Positions 14,101 to 25,029 of a stretch of DNA of 64,000 bases are shown here, piece by piece; within the stretch, counting starts at the first letter, position 1; every line of letters starts with the position of its first letter. The notes under the pieces are model-generated. The model saw nothing but the letters and a program-made list of their open reading frames with translations. It was not told the origin of the DNA and did not search any database. The DNA is from Macrotrachela quadricornifera (lineage: Eukaryota > Rotifera > Eurotatoria > Philodinida > Philodinidae), in contig JAJEKB010000543.1 of assembly GCA_022393335.1 (NCBI GenBank), positions 237,675 to 301,674 on the forward strand. The letters run 5' to 3'. Position numbers and translations under genes: made by a program.

Positions 14101-14485
14101 ATACAAAAAGCATCTATCTTCTATGATCTTGACAATGAAAACATATCACTTATATCCAGTTGTTTATGACCTTTTTCAATGGTATTATTTGTATTCAAAC
14201 GAGACTTAACAAATAAATATATATATAAGATATTTGTTTTTAATAACAATATTTAGAAAATATAATTTATTTTGTATATTTCTGTATAGATATGCTTTCC
14301 TCCACTATCCTGATATTGAAAAAGCCGCCGAAGTTGTGAATAATGCTAATAATTTTAAAATTAATGAGCAACCTCTTATTATTTCCTATTATGACAAAAC
14401 GGTATCATCACGAACAAAAAACAACAATAATAATGTTCATCAATCATCAGAATATTCTCAAACTTGTAATATCGACTACCAATAA
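8162..14485 (+). CDS. JmjN/JmjC-like protein (iron ligands lost) fused to two RRM domains, 690 aa
   Basis: Six exons (8162-9149, 9210-9336, 9740-9980, 10074-10288, 10338-10643, 14290-14485) join in frame to 690 codons. Residues about 8-44 resemble a JmjN segment (YGAIKIIPP). Residues about 160-285 follow the KDM4-type JmjC fold: FSFNYHHEGGDHYWYIIP matches the sheet around the KDM4 motif NYLHFGEPKSWYVVP, and FALPSWINDG matches its C-terminal strand. The HxE and distal His that bind Fe(II) align with Ser residues, so demethylase activity is unlikely. Exon 3 is an Asn/Ser-rich linker. RRM1 (about 485-555) has TILLMSGI as RNP2 and YAFIKFRT as RNP1. RRM2 (about 575-660) has WNVIVRQI and WGYAFLHY. 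The final intron is 3.6 kb and carries a foldback element. A poly(A) signal AATAAA lies at 14519. The likely role is RNA binding with a chromatin-reader or scaffold fold. The gene model is firm; the function is inferred. Confidence 0.85.
12130..13725. repeat. Nested foldback element with minisatellite arms
   Basis: The outer arms are inverted copies: AAAGTTAAATAAATTTAACT through TCTCTTTGAGTCTTTATAAC at 12196-12290 is mirrored at 13517-13610, and the following AGGGATACTCGTAGATCCTC is mirrored at 13485-13504. Each arm then carries a 34-bp minisatellite in opposite orientation. An independent inner inverted pair follows (12985-13100 and 13195-13315), sharing CTGGTCGCTGCG and GGCCAATCAGAT. The structure would form a cruciform about 1.6 kb long. 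No transposase coding was seen. Confidence 0.8.
12305..12745. repeat. 34-bp minisatellite, about 12-13 copies
   Basis: Imperfect tandem copies of a unit close to TCCTCAACTGCTATACTATA followed by GGGGTACCCTTGGG (34 nt), diverged by a few substitutions and one or two indels per copy. They lie in the left arm of the foldback element. The right arm has only about four or five inverted copies (13320-13505). Confidence 0.8.
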
Positions 14486-16092
14486 ACGAATCTTAAACAT
14501 TTTTGCGCTTATAATGTAAATAAAAGAATTTTATTCATCGTTTTCAAAAAGAAGACTTTCTACACAATAATGTAGAATCTATAATACTCCTTTAGTTTCA
14601 AAGTCAGACTAAAATCTCGACTTTGTTTTAGTTTTGATATCTGTTGATTCTTTTTATTTTTTGTGTATAATAAAAGATATTTATTATATATTAGTGTTGT
14701 AGTCATATTGTGGTCATGATCCTCCGGAATTAAAGCTATTTCAAAAAGCGACAGTTATTATTAAGTACATATAATGGCTCATTTTATGCAAAAGTGATAT
14801 TTATGTTATCTTGATTTTTTTATATTATAGTTACACATTTCTTATGACTTTCTTGATTAGATTGTTACTTGTATCTCGTGATGTAAAAGTATCTGTACAA
14901 ATGTCTGAGGCTATTGCGCAATGAGTATGAATCATAGAAATCAGATTAACATGTCTTCTGATAGAGTGAAATGAGCTCTTTTGAATGATCTATGACTTGT
15001 CCATTCAAAAGGGAAAATAAGGGTGATGTAGGAAAAATATGAAGAGTTTCTAAAATGCATTGTTACCGGATGCATTAAAAATGCGACATTTTTTCGCAAA
15101 TATCTCGGCTTGGAAGAATGATAAACTCTTGATTTTTTTTCTTAAAAGATGTGCCACGAAAAGCTCTACAAAATTGTCTACGGAAATCACTATTCATTTA
15201 TTACCATGGTATTTTCCAAACTCAATATAAATAACCTACATGGTAGTACAATCTTCCAGTATATTGAGCATGATAAAAATGCTTGAAAAGCCTTCTTTGT
15301 TTTGCAGTAGAGATTTGTTCATGCAGCTTATGTAAAGCTTTCGACAGCCCATCGTTCAAAATAAAAATCAAGATGATACCATTTTCACAAGCTATGATAC
15401 ATAGGGATATCCAAAAGTAGTGGTAAAGACATTTTAGTACCACATATTAAGCTTAATAGAAGTTCCTTTTTACATAGAATGATCGAGAATAAAATGCTCT
15501 ATCTTTCTATGCTATTTGATCATTATTGAACTAATATTGTAATGATAAAATTTGGATAAGAACTGTTTTTGCTGAATGCTAGCTCATAATAATAGATGAT
15601 AACGGATATGTCACTTTTGTATTTCGCTTTATTATTATTTGATGCATTGTATCAGAAAAAAGAAATATACCAAAAGATGTAGCGTGAAAAGTTCTACAAT
15701 TTCCACTGAATCACACATTTTTTAAGTGCACGTTTTTATTTTCGAAATGCACAAAATTGTCAGCAACCAAATTTCGGTATAACGAAAACGAGATTTTCGT
15801 TTTGATAAAAGATATATACATTTATTCATATAACAAGTTTGCATAAAATATATTCATACGCGGAAATAATATGATAAAGACAATTTTTTTTCATAACAAA
15901 AATGATTTTAACATTTTATAGATTCAACATAAAAAAACTAACAGTAAAATATAAATAATCAATCGTTTCATTCTTCGTTCAAAAAAAAACGATGTAAAAT
16001 AAAATATTAAACCTATGAAAATTTCTTTGATAGGACTTTTTTTGTTCGTATTCAAAAATTCTTTAAATCTAATTATTTTAAAAACAAAATAT
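14486..16092. other. Convergent intergenic region
   Basis: This lies between the 3' end of the JmjC/RRM gene (+) and the 3' end of the FkbM gene (-). AT-rich with no supported coding sequence. The poly(A) signal of the upstream gene is at 14519-14524. Confidence 0.6.
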
Positions 16093-18740
16093 TTATGCAA
16101 ATGATGATCCTAAATTGTATGATTGAATTTCTAAACTAGAAGTTTCATTTAATTCAACAAAACTAGCATAAATATCAGTTTGAAGATGTCGTCTAGCATG
16201 ATCATCATGAAATTGTTCTAATACAGCGTCAGTTAATGGACCATAAACAGTAGTACCTAATCGATCTAATGCAAATAATTGTTTTGCACCGAGAGTATTT
16301 TTAACAAATGGTATAAGATCTCGTTGTGCTGCTCGATCAGTCCACCATGCTGTATATTCAAAAATTAAATGATGAATACGTTTCTCACGAAATAATTTTT
16401 CAGCTGAACGAAGTATATCTAATTCTAAACCTTCAACATCAACTTTTAACATAATAATAGTCGAATTTAATGGCCATTCAACATCATCAAGACGAATTGT
16501 TGACATACGTAATGTTCCATTAGATGTTGTTGTTAATGGTCCTTCCATATTAAAATTTATTTGAGAATTAGATGGTAAACTATTAACAGCTTTATTTATA
16601 ACATGAACACGTGAAGTAGAGAAATTGTTTAGTGCAACAGATGTTCGAATAAGCTCAGCCATATTTGGTTGTACTTCAAAGATAAATACTTGACAACCAC
16701 ATGCTGCTGCATATAATCCAAAATCACCTATTAACCGAAATATATATTTATAGAGAGAGAAGTTAATACATTTAACTTTTCATTTGAGATATTCAGATGA
16801 TAATGAAACTTTTCTGTTTTTTATCTTTTTAAAATAAATATTAAATAAGTCGAATATTCAAACTTTGATCGATATAACATATGATGTGAAAATGATGGAA
16901 TGAATATTGATCCTTATTTCTCTTGGATGGCAAGGTGTTGGAATGAAATATTTTTTACTATTGTTTTTTTCAAAATAGAATTGCGCTCGGTTGCATGTCG
17001 AATAATTCGGTAATGCTGATAGCTCTCGTTTTCGGATTTTTTTTGTCGTTAGAAAGAGAATAGATGGAAGTAGAAATTGATCTAAAGATCGAAATATTTC
17101 AAAAGTTTTCTGAAAAAATACTGTCTGATTCTCTGGATTAGATTTATTTTCAATTCCACTTAAAAATCGGATATCTCGAGAAGGAAACATTTTTTTGACT
17201 AAAATTTTTAGAACATTCTATGCACTCCTTGACCCATTTATGGACAAATTTTCAAGTCAAAATTCTGTAATTTGTTTTCTTAGTAATACCCAAGAACATG
17301 TCGAAATTCCAGTAAAATGGTCATCATTTTTTAAGAAAACGTCGAAAACACCTAAAAATTCGAGAATATATAGAACAGATATTGGAGTACAACATCGCTA
17401 AAATAAAATTGAAAATATCCATAATCAAAGAAATCAGACAGTATTTTTCCAGAAAACTATTGCAATCTCTTAGAAAACTTTTGAAGCATTTCAATATTCA
17501 GGTAGATTTGTAGTTCTCATTTATTATCTTTTTAACGATGAAAATCTGAGCTCGATAGTCATCAACATTGCTGAGTTAATCAACAGACAATCAAATACAT
17601 TCTGTTTTGAAATAGACAACCTAAGATAAAGCTATTTTTCACTTTTGAATCATACCTAACTTATTTATATCAAATATTTGTAAATGAATTGACACAATGA
17701 AAAAGAGAAACATTCTTAACATGAATTTGTATTTTACATAAAAATCTGAAAAAGTGGCATAATATATCGATTTCTATAATCCTTTCAATAAACATGTTCT
17801 GAAATGAATATGTTTCCATCCGTGGATGCGGATTTCGATATTTAGTAGATCGTTCAAAACATCTTTTAAAACAGTATTTAACTTGATTCTTGTGTAAACT
17901 TGTCAAAACAATTTCGTAAACATTTCTTAGTTACGGATGTATGACAAATATGAATCATATACAGTTCAAAAGAGGAAAAGATTCTCCATCAACTATTCAG
18001 AAAATATTTTTTTCAGAACGGCTTTATTAAAAAAACGATACAGGGTTCAACCTTATGTATCGTCACATTATAGAAAAAGTACCAATTGTTATTAACAACG
18101 CTTCTCTTTCGCATTGCATCAATCCTTTCAGCATTCTGCCACTCAAGAGGAATAGGAATCGACATTTGTCTCATCACTTTTTTATCCTATATTATTTCGG
18201 AGAATGTTAAATTGGCTTATGATTTGTGATGTTGAAATGATTCTGTTTTATGAAGCTCGAAAAACTCAGTGAAATTCAATAATAACAAATATTATATAAT
18301 CAAATGTTCTTAGAGTAATCGTAAATGAAAATTTTATTACCTAAAAATCCACCAACATCGACAACAAGAAGTGATGGATCTGCCTTGCATGTTTCAACCA
18401 ATTTAAGATATTTAATTACTGTTGCTTGAGCTTTATCACCATTTGCATACGGTTTTGCACCATTATCTGTTGCTATTTTATAGATAGGAGTACGATCATC
18501 CATTTCTACTACTATATATGATACTGATGGTGATGTTGTTGATAATGGTAAAGATGATGATGTTGTTGATAATGGTAAAAGTGATGCTTTTGTCGATAAT
18601 AGTAAAAGTAATGCTGACGTTGATGATGATGACGATAATGACGGTGGTGATAGTAATGATTTCAAAGTATTAGTATACAAATAACAGGTCAAACTAATTC
18701 CAATCACTAATCCTACCAAAAATATTTTTGATCTAGACAT
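16093..18740 (-). CDS. FkbM-family SAM-dependent methyltransferase, type II membrane anchored, 344 aa
   Basis: Two exons (18341-18740 and 16093-16727) join with a phase-1 intron of 1613 nt. The N-terminus is Met plus a basic residue cluster and one hydrophobic segment (IFLVGLVIGISLTCYLY), typical of a Golgi or ER signal anchor. A Ser/Thr/Leu low-complexity stalk with a repeated LPLSTT unit follows. The catalytic part shows SAM motif I, VVDVGGFLGDFGLYAA, a downstream acidic strand IFEVQPN, and the FkbM hallmark LKVDVEGLELDILRSAE. The splice site falls inside motif I. The FkbM family methylates hydroxyl groups on sugars and other small molecules; the substrate here is unknown. Such genes are common in bacteria and patchily found in animals, so a horizontal origin is possible but not shown by this sequence. 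Confidence 0.88.
16950..17620. repeat. Diverged inverted repeat inside the FkbM intron
   Basis: AAAAGTTTTCTGAAAAAATA plus CTGTCTGATTCT at 17099-17137 is inverted in AATCAGACAGTATTTTTCCA at 17430-17449 and AGAAAACTTTTGAAGCATTTC at 17473-17493. Outside these, a weaker match continues (TTTCTAACGAC in reverse complement of the left arm against TTTTTAACGAT on the right). The arms are roughly 200 nt with a 200-nt centre. Two ORFs here on opposite strands are a by-product of the structure. Confidence 0.5.
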
Positions 18741-20136
18741 CTAGTAAAAGTTGAGAGTTACATAACTATTTTTAATTATTTATGAAATATAAATCTATAC
18801 TTCGAGTTTCTTATTTCTTACATTAGAAAAAATCATTTTTATTATAATATAATTTCTTTATTGAGCTGTTTTTTTTCTAAAGAATGTTTGATAATATAGA
18901 TATATAATGTTTTCTAAAGATAGGACAACTAATCAATCTAAAAGATATTTTTTCATTAGGGATCTCGTTCAAGTATTACTGTTATCTAATACATCTTCTA
19001 ACTGCAATTAGACCTATCAAAATTCAAGCTTAAAACAATATTAATAACAAAACACTTTTGTTCTATTATTGGAAATCATTTTCTCAAAGCAGATGAAAAG
19101 CTTTTCAATACCTTCAAGTGTTATTATCAAAAAAGAACAAAATGATTCTATTATTGAAGCCTTTCGTGTTTGAATTCTCCAGTCTAATCGCAAATAATGG
19201 GTATATTAAAATGAATATAACATTCTTATTTCTCACTTACATTTGTATGTATCATGTAGTTATGTTTAATTATATTTTTTTTAGATGAAATATGTACATT
19301 TATAAATCATTTTTTAATAGAAGAAAACAATTTTATCAAATCTATGTTTATTCTATCGAATTTCTAATTAAATTTATTTTTATTAAATAATAGTTTATAA
19401 GAATAATGTTGGTATATGAATATGATCTATTACTAAAAATCAAATTATCATCTCTTAAAAATGCTACGAGAGTATTAAAAAAATATTTTGATTTTTTATA
19501 AAAATAAACTTGTATATTTATTATCATACTTTTTTGTGGTAAATATAAATGTGAGACGTTTCTCTAACAATATAAAACATGTAGTGTTGTTCAAATGCAA
19601 AAAAACAAACGCCATCGTTTTTTTCTGAATAGTTAAAAAATGAATTCTTTTACTGTCTTACCTACATGAAATGAAAATTCAGTTTCAGTACATGCAAACA
19701 AAGAAAAAAAAATCCATTAACTGTGTTGCTTTAACTATAGAAGAAAAAACATGTGGAGTAAAGTAACAAAATTTATTTTTCTTTCATTATTATTAGAAGA
19801 ATAAAAAACATGTCATGGTTACATGATGACCGTTCACGCCGTCGCAATCATATTGCCGCACAATCACTACATCGCATAGCACTTAGTCGCGCTCTCTTCC
19901 CCCCCTATCTACTCTTTGCATCCTTCTTAATTAATTCACTTTTTCAAGACATTACTTTGAGCCAATAATTCATATTTATTTCGTAAACTATACACTACAT
20001 AATGAACACATTTACGACAAAAAAAGACAGACGAAATTTATAAGAAAAACAATAATAAATCAAACAATAAGCAAGAGAACAATCTAAATAAATCAAAAGA
20101 AAAATATTTATAGAAATAATTTCAAAAATAATTTAC
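18741..20136. other. Intergenic region; one small unsupported ORF
   Basis: Upstream flank of the FkbM gene. Mostly AT-rich and featureless. The only exception is a short patch richer in G and C at about 19810-19930, which opens a 52-codon ORF (19810-19968, +) starting MSWLHDDRSRRR. It uses CGC codons that the neighbouring genes avoid, and no family is recognised. Confidence 0.4.
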
Positions 20137-20957
20137 TTAAAGAATAATATTGGCAGCCATGTTCTTTAAAAACTCGTCCATTTGAAATGAGTCAGATGCA
20201 TTGACCAGCCGAGTAATACATTCGTCCAATCTTCGATAACAGGCATTTTTCGTCTTGATATCGTGACCTTATAGAATTTTTGCCATATCCTTTTCAAATT
20301 CCGATTGTTCACGATGGATCTTCTCTGCCAGTTTTATAATATGAGGATGACTTCTTGCATCACAATTTGCGAATGCATTGTACCAGTCTTCCATCGAATT
20401 ATCGGAGAGAGGAACTGTGCTGACTACAAGAGCATGAATATTCCATAATTTGTGATCAAATTAAGGCTTCTTACGACCAGTTTCTAAAGAAATAGAATAT
20501 ATATAACTCTTTTTTTCGTTTAACGATCTACGTCTTGTCAAATTGATCGGCAATGAAATCAAAGACAATTGCAACTTCATTGATGGGAACAAAAGCACGA
20601 GCAATCATTTTTTTTATATCTAAACGAAAATACTCATCATTGTTATATTTTGCTTGTGAGAAGCGAAAGAGACAACCTAAAAGAGAAAGCTTTAGTTATT
20701 TTTTTTTTGTGAACAGAAAGGAACATACCTTTATGTAAAACATTTGGCAACAGCTTTTTTATTGATTTTATCATACTTGTTCCAAAATCAGTCATTATTG
20801 ATTCAGGTTGGAAATTATCTTGTTGTAGTACTTTCTGGAAAAATAAAGTGCAATCATCCGCTTTTTTACCAATTAATAATTCATAGATGAGAGGGATAAT
20901 TGCATTGGTTATCATCGCATGTAACGTGAATAATTGATAATAATCATCAGAACACAC
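20137..20957 (-). pseudogene. Mutator-like (MULE) transposase, 5'-truncated and broken
   Basis: Three exons can be spliced (20957-20729, 20676-20532, 20483-20137). Together they give the MULE transposase core: YYQLFTLHAMI, then the catalytic-type MTDFGTSMIKSIKKLLPN, HKGCLFRFSQAKYN and MIARAFVPINEVAIVFD, ending in a C-terminal domain with LWNIHALV, NSMEDWYNAF and LAEKIHREQSEFEKD. The first splice restores the KG|CLF junction exactly as in intact MULEs. Two in-frame TAA codons (20461-20463 and 20269-20271) interrupt the last exon, and the N-terminal DNA-binding part and first catalytic Asp exon are not found upstream. It is therefore a dead copy. Terminal inverted repeats were not identified. 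Confidence 0.85.
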
Positions 20958-23900
20958 CTGTACCAAAAAATGATTAGAAAAAAATATCTGTATTATAACA
21001 GGCAAACTTTCAGTTCGCGAACTTTCATATGATTGGCCGCAGAACGAAAAGAACAGTTCATATGTAAATGCATCATATATGCTCATTCATTACGTATATA
21101 CGTCGTATATGTCCATTCCTTATGCATATTTTTAAATACACCAGTCATCTATATTATATTTTATATTAAGGACTTTTTTTCTTATATACATGAAATCAAT
21201 TTTTCCTACGGTATTGAGGAACACCCAAGGAAGAAAAGCCGACCGATATCGTCATGCTTCCGAAGTACAGTGTATTTATCACAACACTAATTTAAGTAAT
21301 TGATACTGTATATTGCACTTATTTTTTAAAAATATGTATTAATAGCAAATTGTTATTTGTCGAATCATAATTAATAATGAAAGGTTAAATATCAGTTGAC
21401 TTCTTTTGAATATCAAAAACAAAGAAATGAACATGATTTTCTTTTGATATTTGCCAACTTTATCTACTAAATTTTATAGATCAATAGTACTCAAACTTTC
21501 ATAAAAGATAATTTTAATTAATTCTAGAACATGCAAACTAGCTCAATTATTTGCTTTCTTGTTATCGATACATTTAATATGTTTGGATATTAATTTGTTC
21601 GTTTGTATAAATTAATAAATTCAGAGAATCTCTTACAGACAAATATTATTATAAAAAGACGACTTCAGAATATAAGTCAATATTTTGTTGATATATTAAG
21701 CTTTGAACGCTGAATATATTATCATTGTAAAAAAAAGAACTTGTATTATCCTATAAATAAAATTTTAGTTGTTAATTTTTAACAAGAGAATATCAAAAAA
21801 TATTTTACGTGCATTTTCATTATACTCTTTTGACGATATAATTTTTGTTCATGATGATTCAACATGAGAAACACATTTCGCATATAAATATTTTATATGG
21901 ATTCATGTTGATAGTCAACTTTTATACAAGAATAAAAAATTTTAACAATTTCTATAGATTATTGATGATAATAATAAATTTATTTTTATTCCTTGATATT
22001 ATTAATGTGTTGCAGGAAATTTCGGTATGTGAGTATTAGATATAGAAAAATTTTTTATTAATTCAACTTATTATATGAGCTGCACAGTAAAAGAATGATC
22101 TAGAATATTCAGCCAAATTGGATGCCCGCATATATCTAATGTATATTTTTGAAACATACAATCACGAAATGAGATTATGATTGTTTATTTCGTTTTCTAA
22201 TGAAAAATTTATGAATAAATTCACTTAATGAATTCATTTTATCCTTTTTAATAATTAACCCAAAAAAAACCAGTATGTCTGAAGTCAATTTATTATTAAA
22301 AATCATTAAGCAATACATTTTTGCATTGAAAGATGTGAATTATCTATTGTTTCTTTTGACTAATTTTTCTTGTCTCGTGACTACTAAGTATGAATTGACT
22401 GCTGCTAGGTTATCATTTATTTGATGGTAAGTTGTCTGTAATTCATTAGAAGGGAACATTTGAATAGCAATAAGTAAACAGTGTTGTCGAATATCATGAA
22501 ATCTAATTGTTATTTACTTATGTTGTCATATCTTACAGAATTTTATTGTAAATAGTCTACACAGGGTATAAATCTTTTTTCAAAAATTTCACAATTTGTA
22601 CTCTACGTTTTTTACTTATCTTCATTTCTTTGTCTCTTTCATAAATTTTTTTTTCATTCTTCAGTACGTCATTTGTTGGTTTTTTATATCAAGCAATTAT
22701 CTTTAAAGTTTACATAAAATAAGAAAATAGTCAAATATTTTATTATTAATACCTACACAACATCTACGACGATCAGTTTAATACAACTTTATTGAATTTC
22801 TATTTCTATTTCTTTCATTGTTGTGAATAGAAAACAATTGTATATAAATGCATTAAGAACTTTTAACTTCGCACCACATATAATGATCACAAAATATCGT
22901 GAAGTATGCCAACGAGTTTATGATTTATTAATTTTGAATAATGATGAGTATGACGAAAGGATTGTAGAACATTTTGAGTAGCAAAATATTTTAATTGAAG
23001 AAATAGATGCAAATAAAAATAAGAAGATGAATTATCATCATTATAGAAAAATTATAATGGAACGATTGAACAAGAACACATAGTTACTTGATGAAGTTAT
23101 AAACAGGTGAATCTCATAGAAACTTGTAATCTGTAGAAAGATTCATTGATTTGATGATGTCTTATTAAGAAATCAAATTGAAGCAATGACAAATAATAAC
23201 TATTGCGGGAAGTACTACAATTCTGCTCTAACTTTTCATTGCATCGTTCACCTATAAATAGTTTCGACGAAACTAGAAAAATTCTAAAGCATATGCATCC
23301 ATGTTTTTTTTCCTCGCAAGACATAAAAAAATCTATATAAGAAAAAGACTCATTTTTTTGAAAATACCGTTTCTTTATTAGATGAATAGCAACTCCTAAT
23401 TACATAACTGATTCGATGTTTATCGTTCAGTTACTTTCATAAAGTTGGAACGTAATGACTAGTTTCTTCCATGTATATTAGTATTCTTGAATACTTCACT
23501 GTATTTAACTGCTTGAGAAATAAATTTAAATGTAGTTAAAAAAAAATTATAAACATTTAAGAATAAAAATATTGAATGCTGTTGAACGAATATGAGAATG
23601 GGATAGAGATGGTTGTTGTTTTAGTTTTATGACAAAGATCTTTTATTTGAATATAGCATTTGTAACAATTATAATTTGAGAAAAAAACGTTTTTCACAGT
23701 AACAAAATTTGTACAATAATGAAATAATAAAGACGATTGAGTGGATTAAATAATATTAAATAGATTCATTTTTATTTTGTTTTCTTCATAAATAAACAAT
23801 ATCAATAGTATCTGATATCGGCTGGTATCAATATTGAGCGGTATTAAATAGGAGTTACTATTAATTCGTGTCGATACAAATATCAGCCAATATGATTAAC

Positions 23901-25029
23901 TCGAAATGGTATTCCTTATTATGACATGCCGTAGTCTTCGACGCTTCTATTATTGATGTTTTTACTGTTAACTATTTTTATCGTTGACCTTTAAGTGAAT
24001 AGATTGAGATGTATATTAGTATCACTCAGAGTTATTAACTAAAATTAAATGTCTATACTAAAATAGAATTATACTAAGACTAATAATAGTATCAAACGAT
24101 GTATTCAGAAGTTCAACTTTGACAAAAAAAATCTGATTATCAATTGTTGTGATTTGACTCTTGCATATAGGTGAATTGTGAGCTGTTACACACCTATTCT
24201 TTATAATTTTAATGATTTCAAATGTTAAATATGTTAAGAAAACGCAATAACAGACACTAGTATATCAAAATTTCAAGTTTCACCTAAACTTGATTATCAC
24301 GCGTCGGAAGAGTATTTGGTCTCAAACACTCAAAAGAAATAATAAAAAAGGTATTTTCTTTGACATCGATCTATTCATATTGGGAGAGGGAGTGATCATG
24401 GATACAAACGATTGCAGAATTTCTTTGGTCTCACGCTCAAATAACCAATTTATGATTCAAAGATGAAGTCAAAAGCTCGAAAGCATTCAGAATATCTTCA
24501 TTTTAAGTAGAAATTATTCATCATCAAATATTTTACTCCTAAAAAGAAGATTTATTCGATGAGAGTAATTAACTGGATGCTTCCCTTAAAAAAATATCGA
24601 CAAGATAAATTTAATGACTAAATGACTGATATCGTATATTTTTAATAGTCTTCCTATGAAGACAATCTGTTGAATATATAATTTTAGTAATAATTTGCAA
24701 AATCAGTTGGATATCCTTTCTTCATGTCTCTAGTTTCTGTTTAAATCAAGATCTTAATACATATTCTAATTATAAGACGCTTGGTCTTATCCTTCATATG
24801 AAACAACACTACAAAATATTGTATTGAAGTTGAATGTATTAAAAAATAAAGATAATTTTAATCATTATTAAATATTAGATATAAAATAGTCTATTCACTT
24901 TCTTAGCTTTAACCTAACTAATCATACTTCAATAGTATAACAATTAAACATAATAAAGATAGATGCAATTAATTGTGACTATTATATATATTTATTTATT
25001 TATTTAATTTCCTATGCTATTAACATTTT
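20958..25029. other. Gene-poor region
   Basis: About 4 kb of AT-rich sequence between the MULE relic and the Rel gene. A broken small reading frame at 22883-23081 is listed separately. A short inverted match (TGATATCGGCTGGTATCAAT against the complement of ATCAGCCAATATG region, 23810-23905) is visible. Nothing else was recognised. Confidence 0.5.
22883..23081 (+). pseudogene. Possible remnant of an unknown gene
   Basis: A reading frame opens MITKYREVCQRVYDLL, is interrupted by one TAG (22979-22981), then continues in the same frame with charged, coding-like composition (ILIEEIDANKNKKM) to a TAG at 23079-23081. The codon usage looks like the real genes nearby, but no family is recognised and no flanking exons were found. 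It may equally be chance. Confidence 0.22.

Larger units (their letters stand above)
10644..14289 (+). other. Outsized intron (3.6 kb) of the JmjC/RRM gene
   Basis: It splits RRM2 exactly before the RNP1 Tyr: GG|gtaagt at 10644 and tgtatag|A at 14290 restore a Gly codon. Every other intron of the gene is 49-403 nt. The extra length comes from repetitive DNA: a weak hairpin at 11725-11905 (ATGCGTGCACGAAGGAAAA against TTTTCCTTCACGCAT) and the large nested foldback at 12130-13725. No coding remnant was seen in it. Confidence 0.75.

Noticed and set aside
16858..17401. Opposing 110- and 68-codon ORFs in the FkbM intron
   Set aside because: They fall in a self-complementary region and lack any domain.
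20553..20738. Plus-strand ORF across the MULE relic
   Set aside because: Antisense to clear transposase exons on the minus strand.
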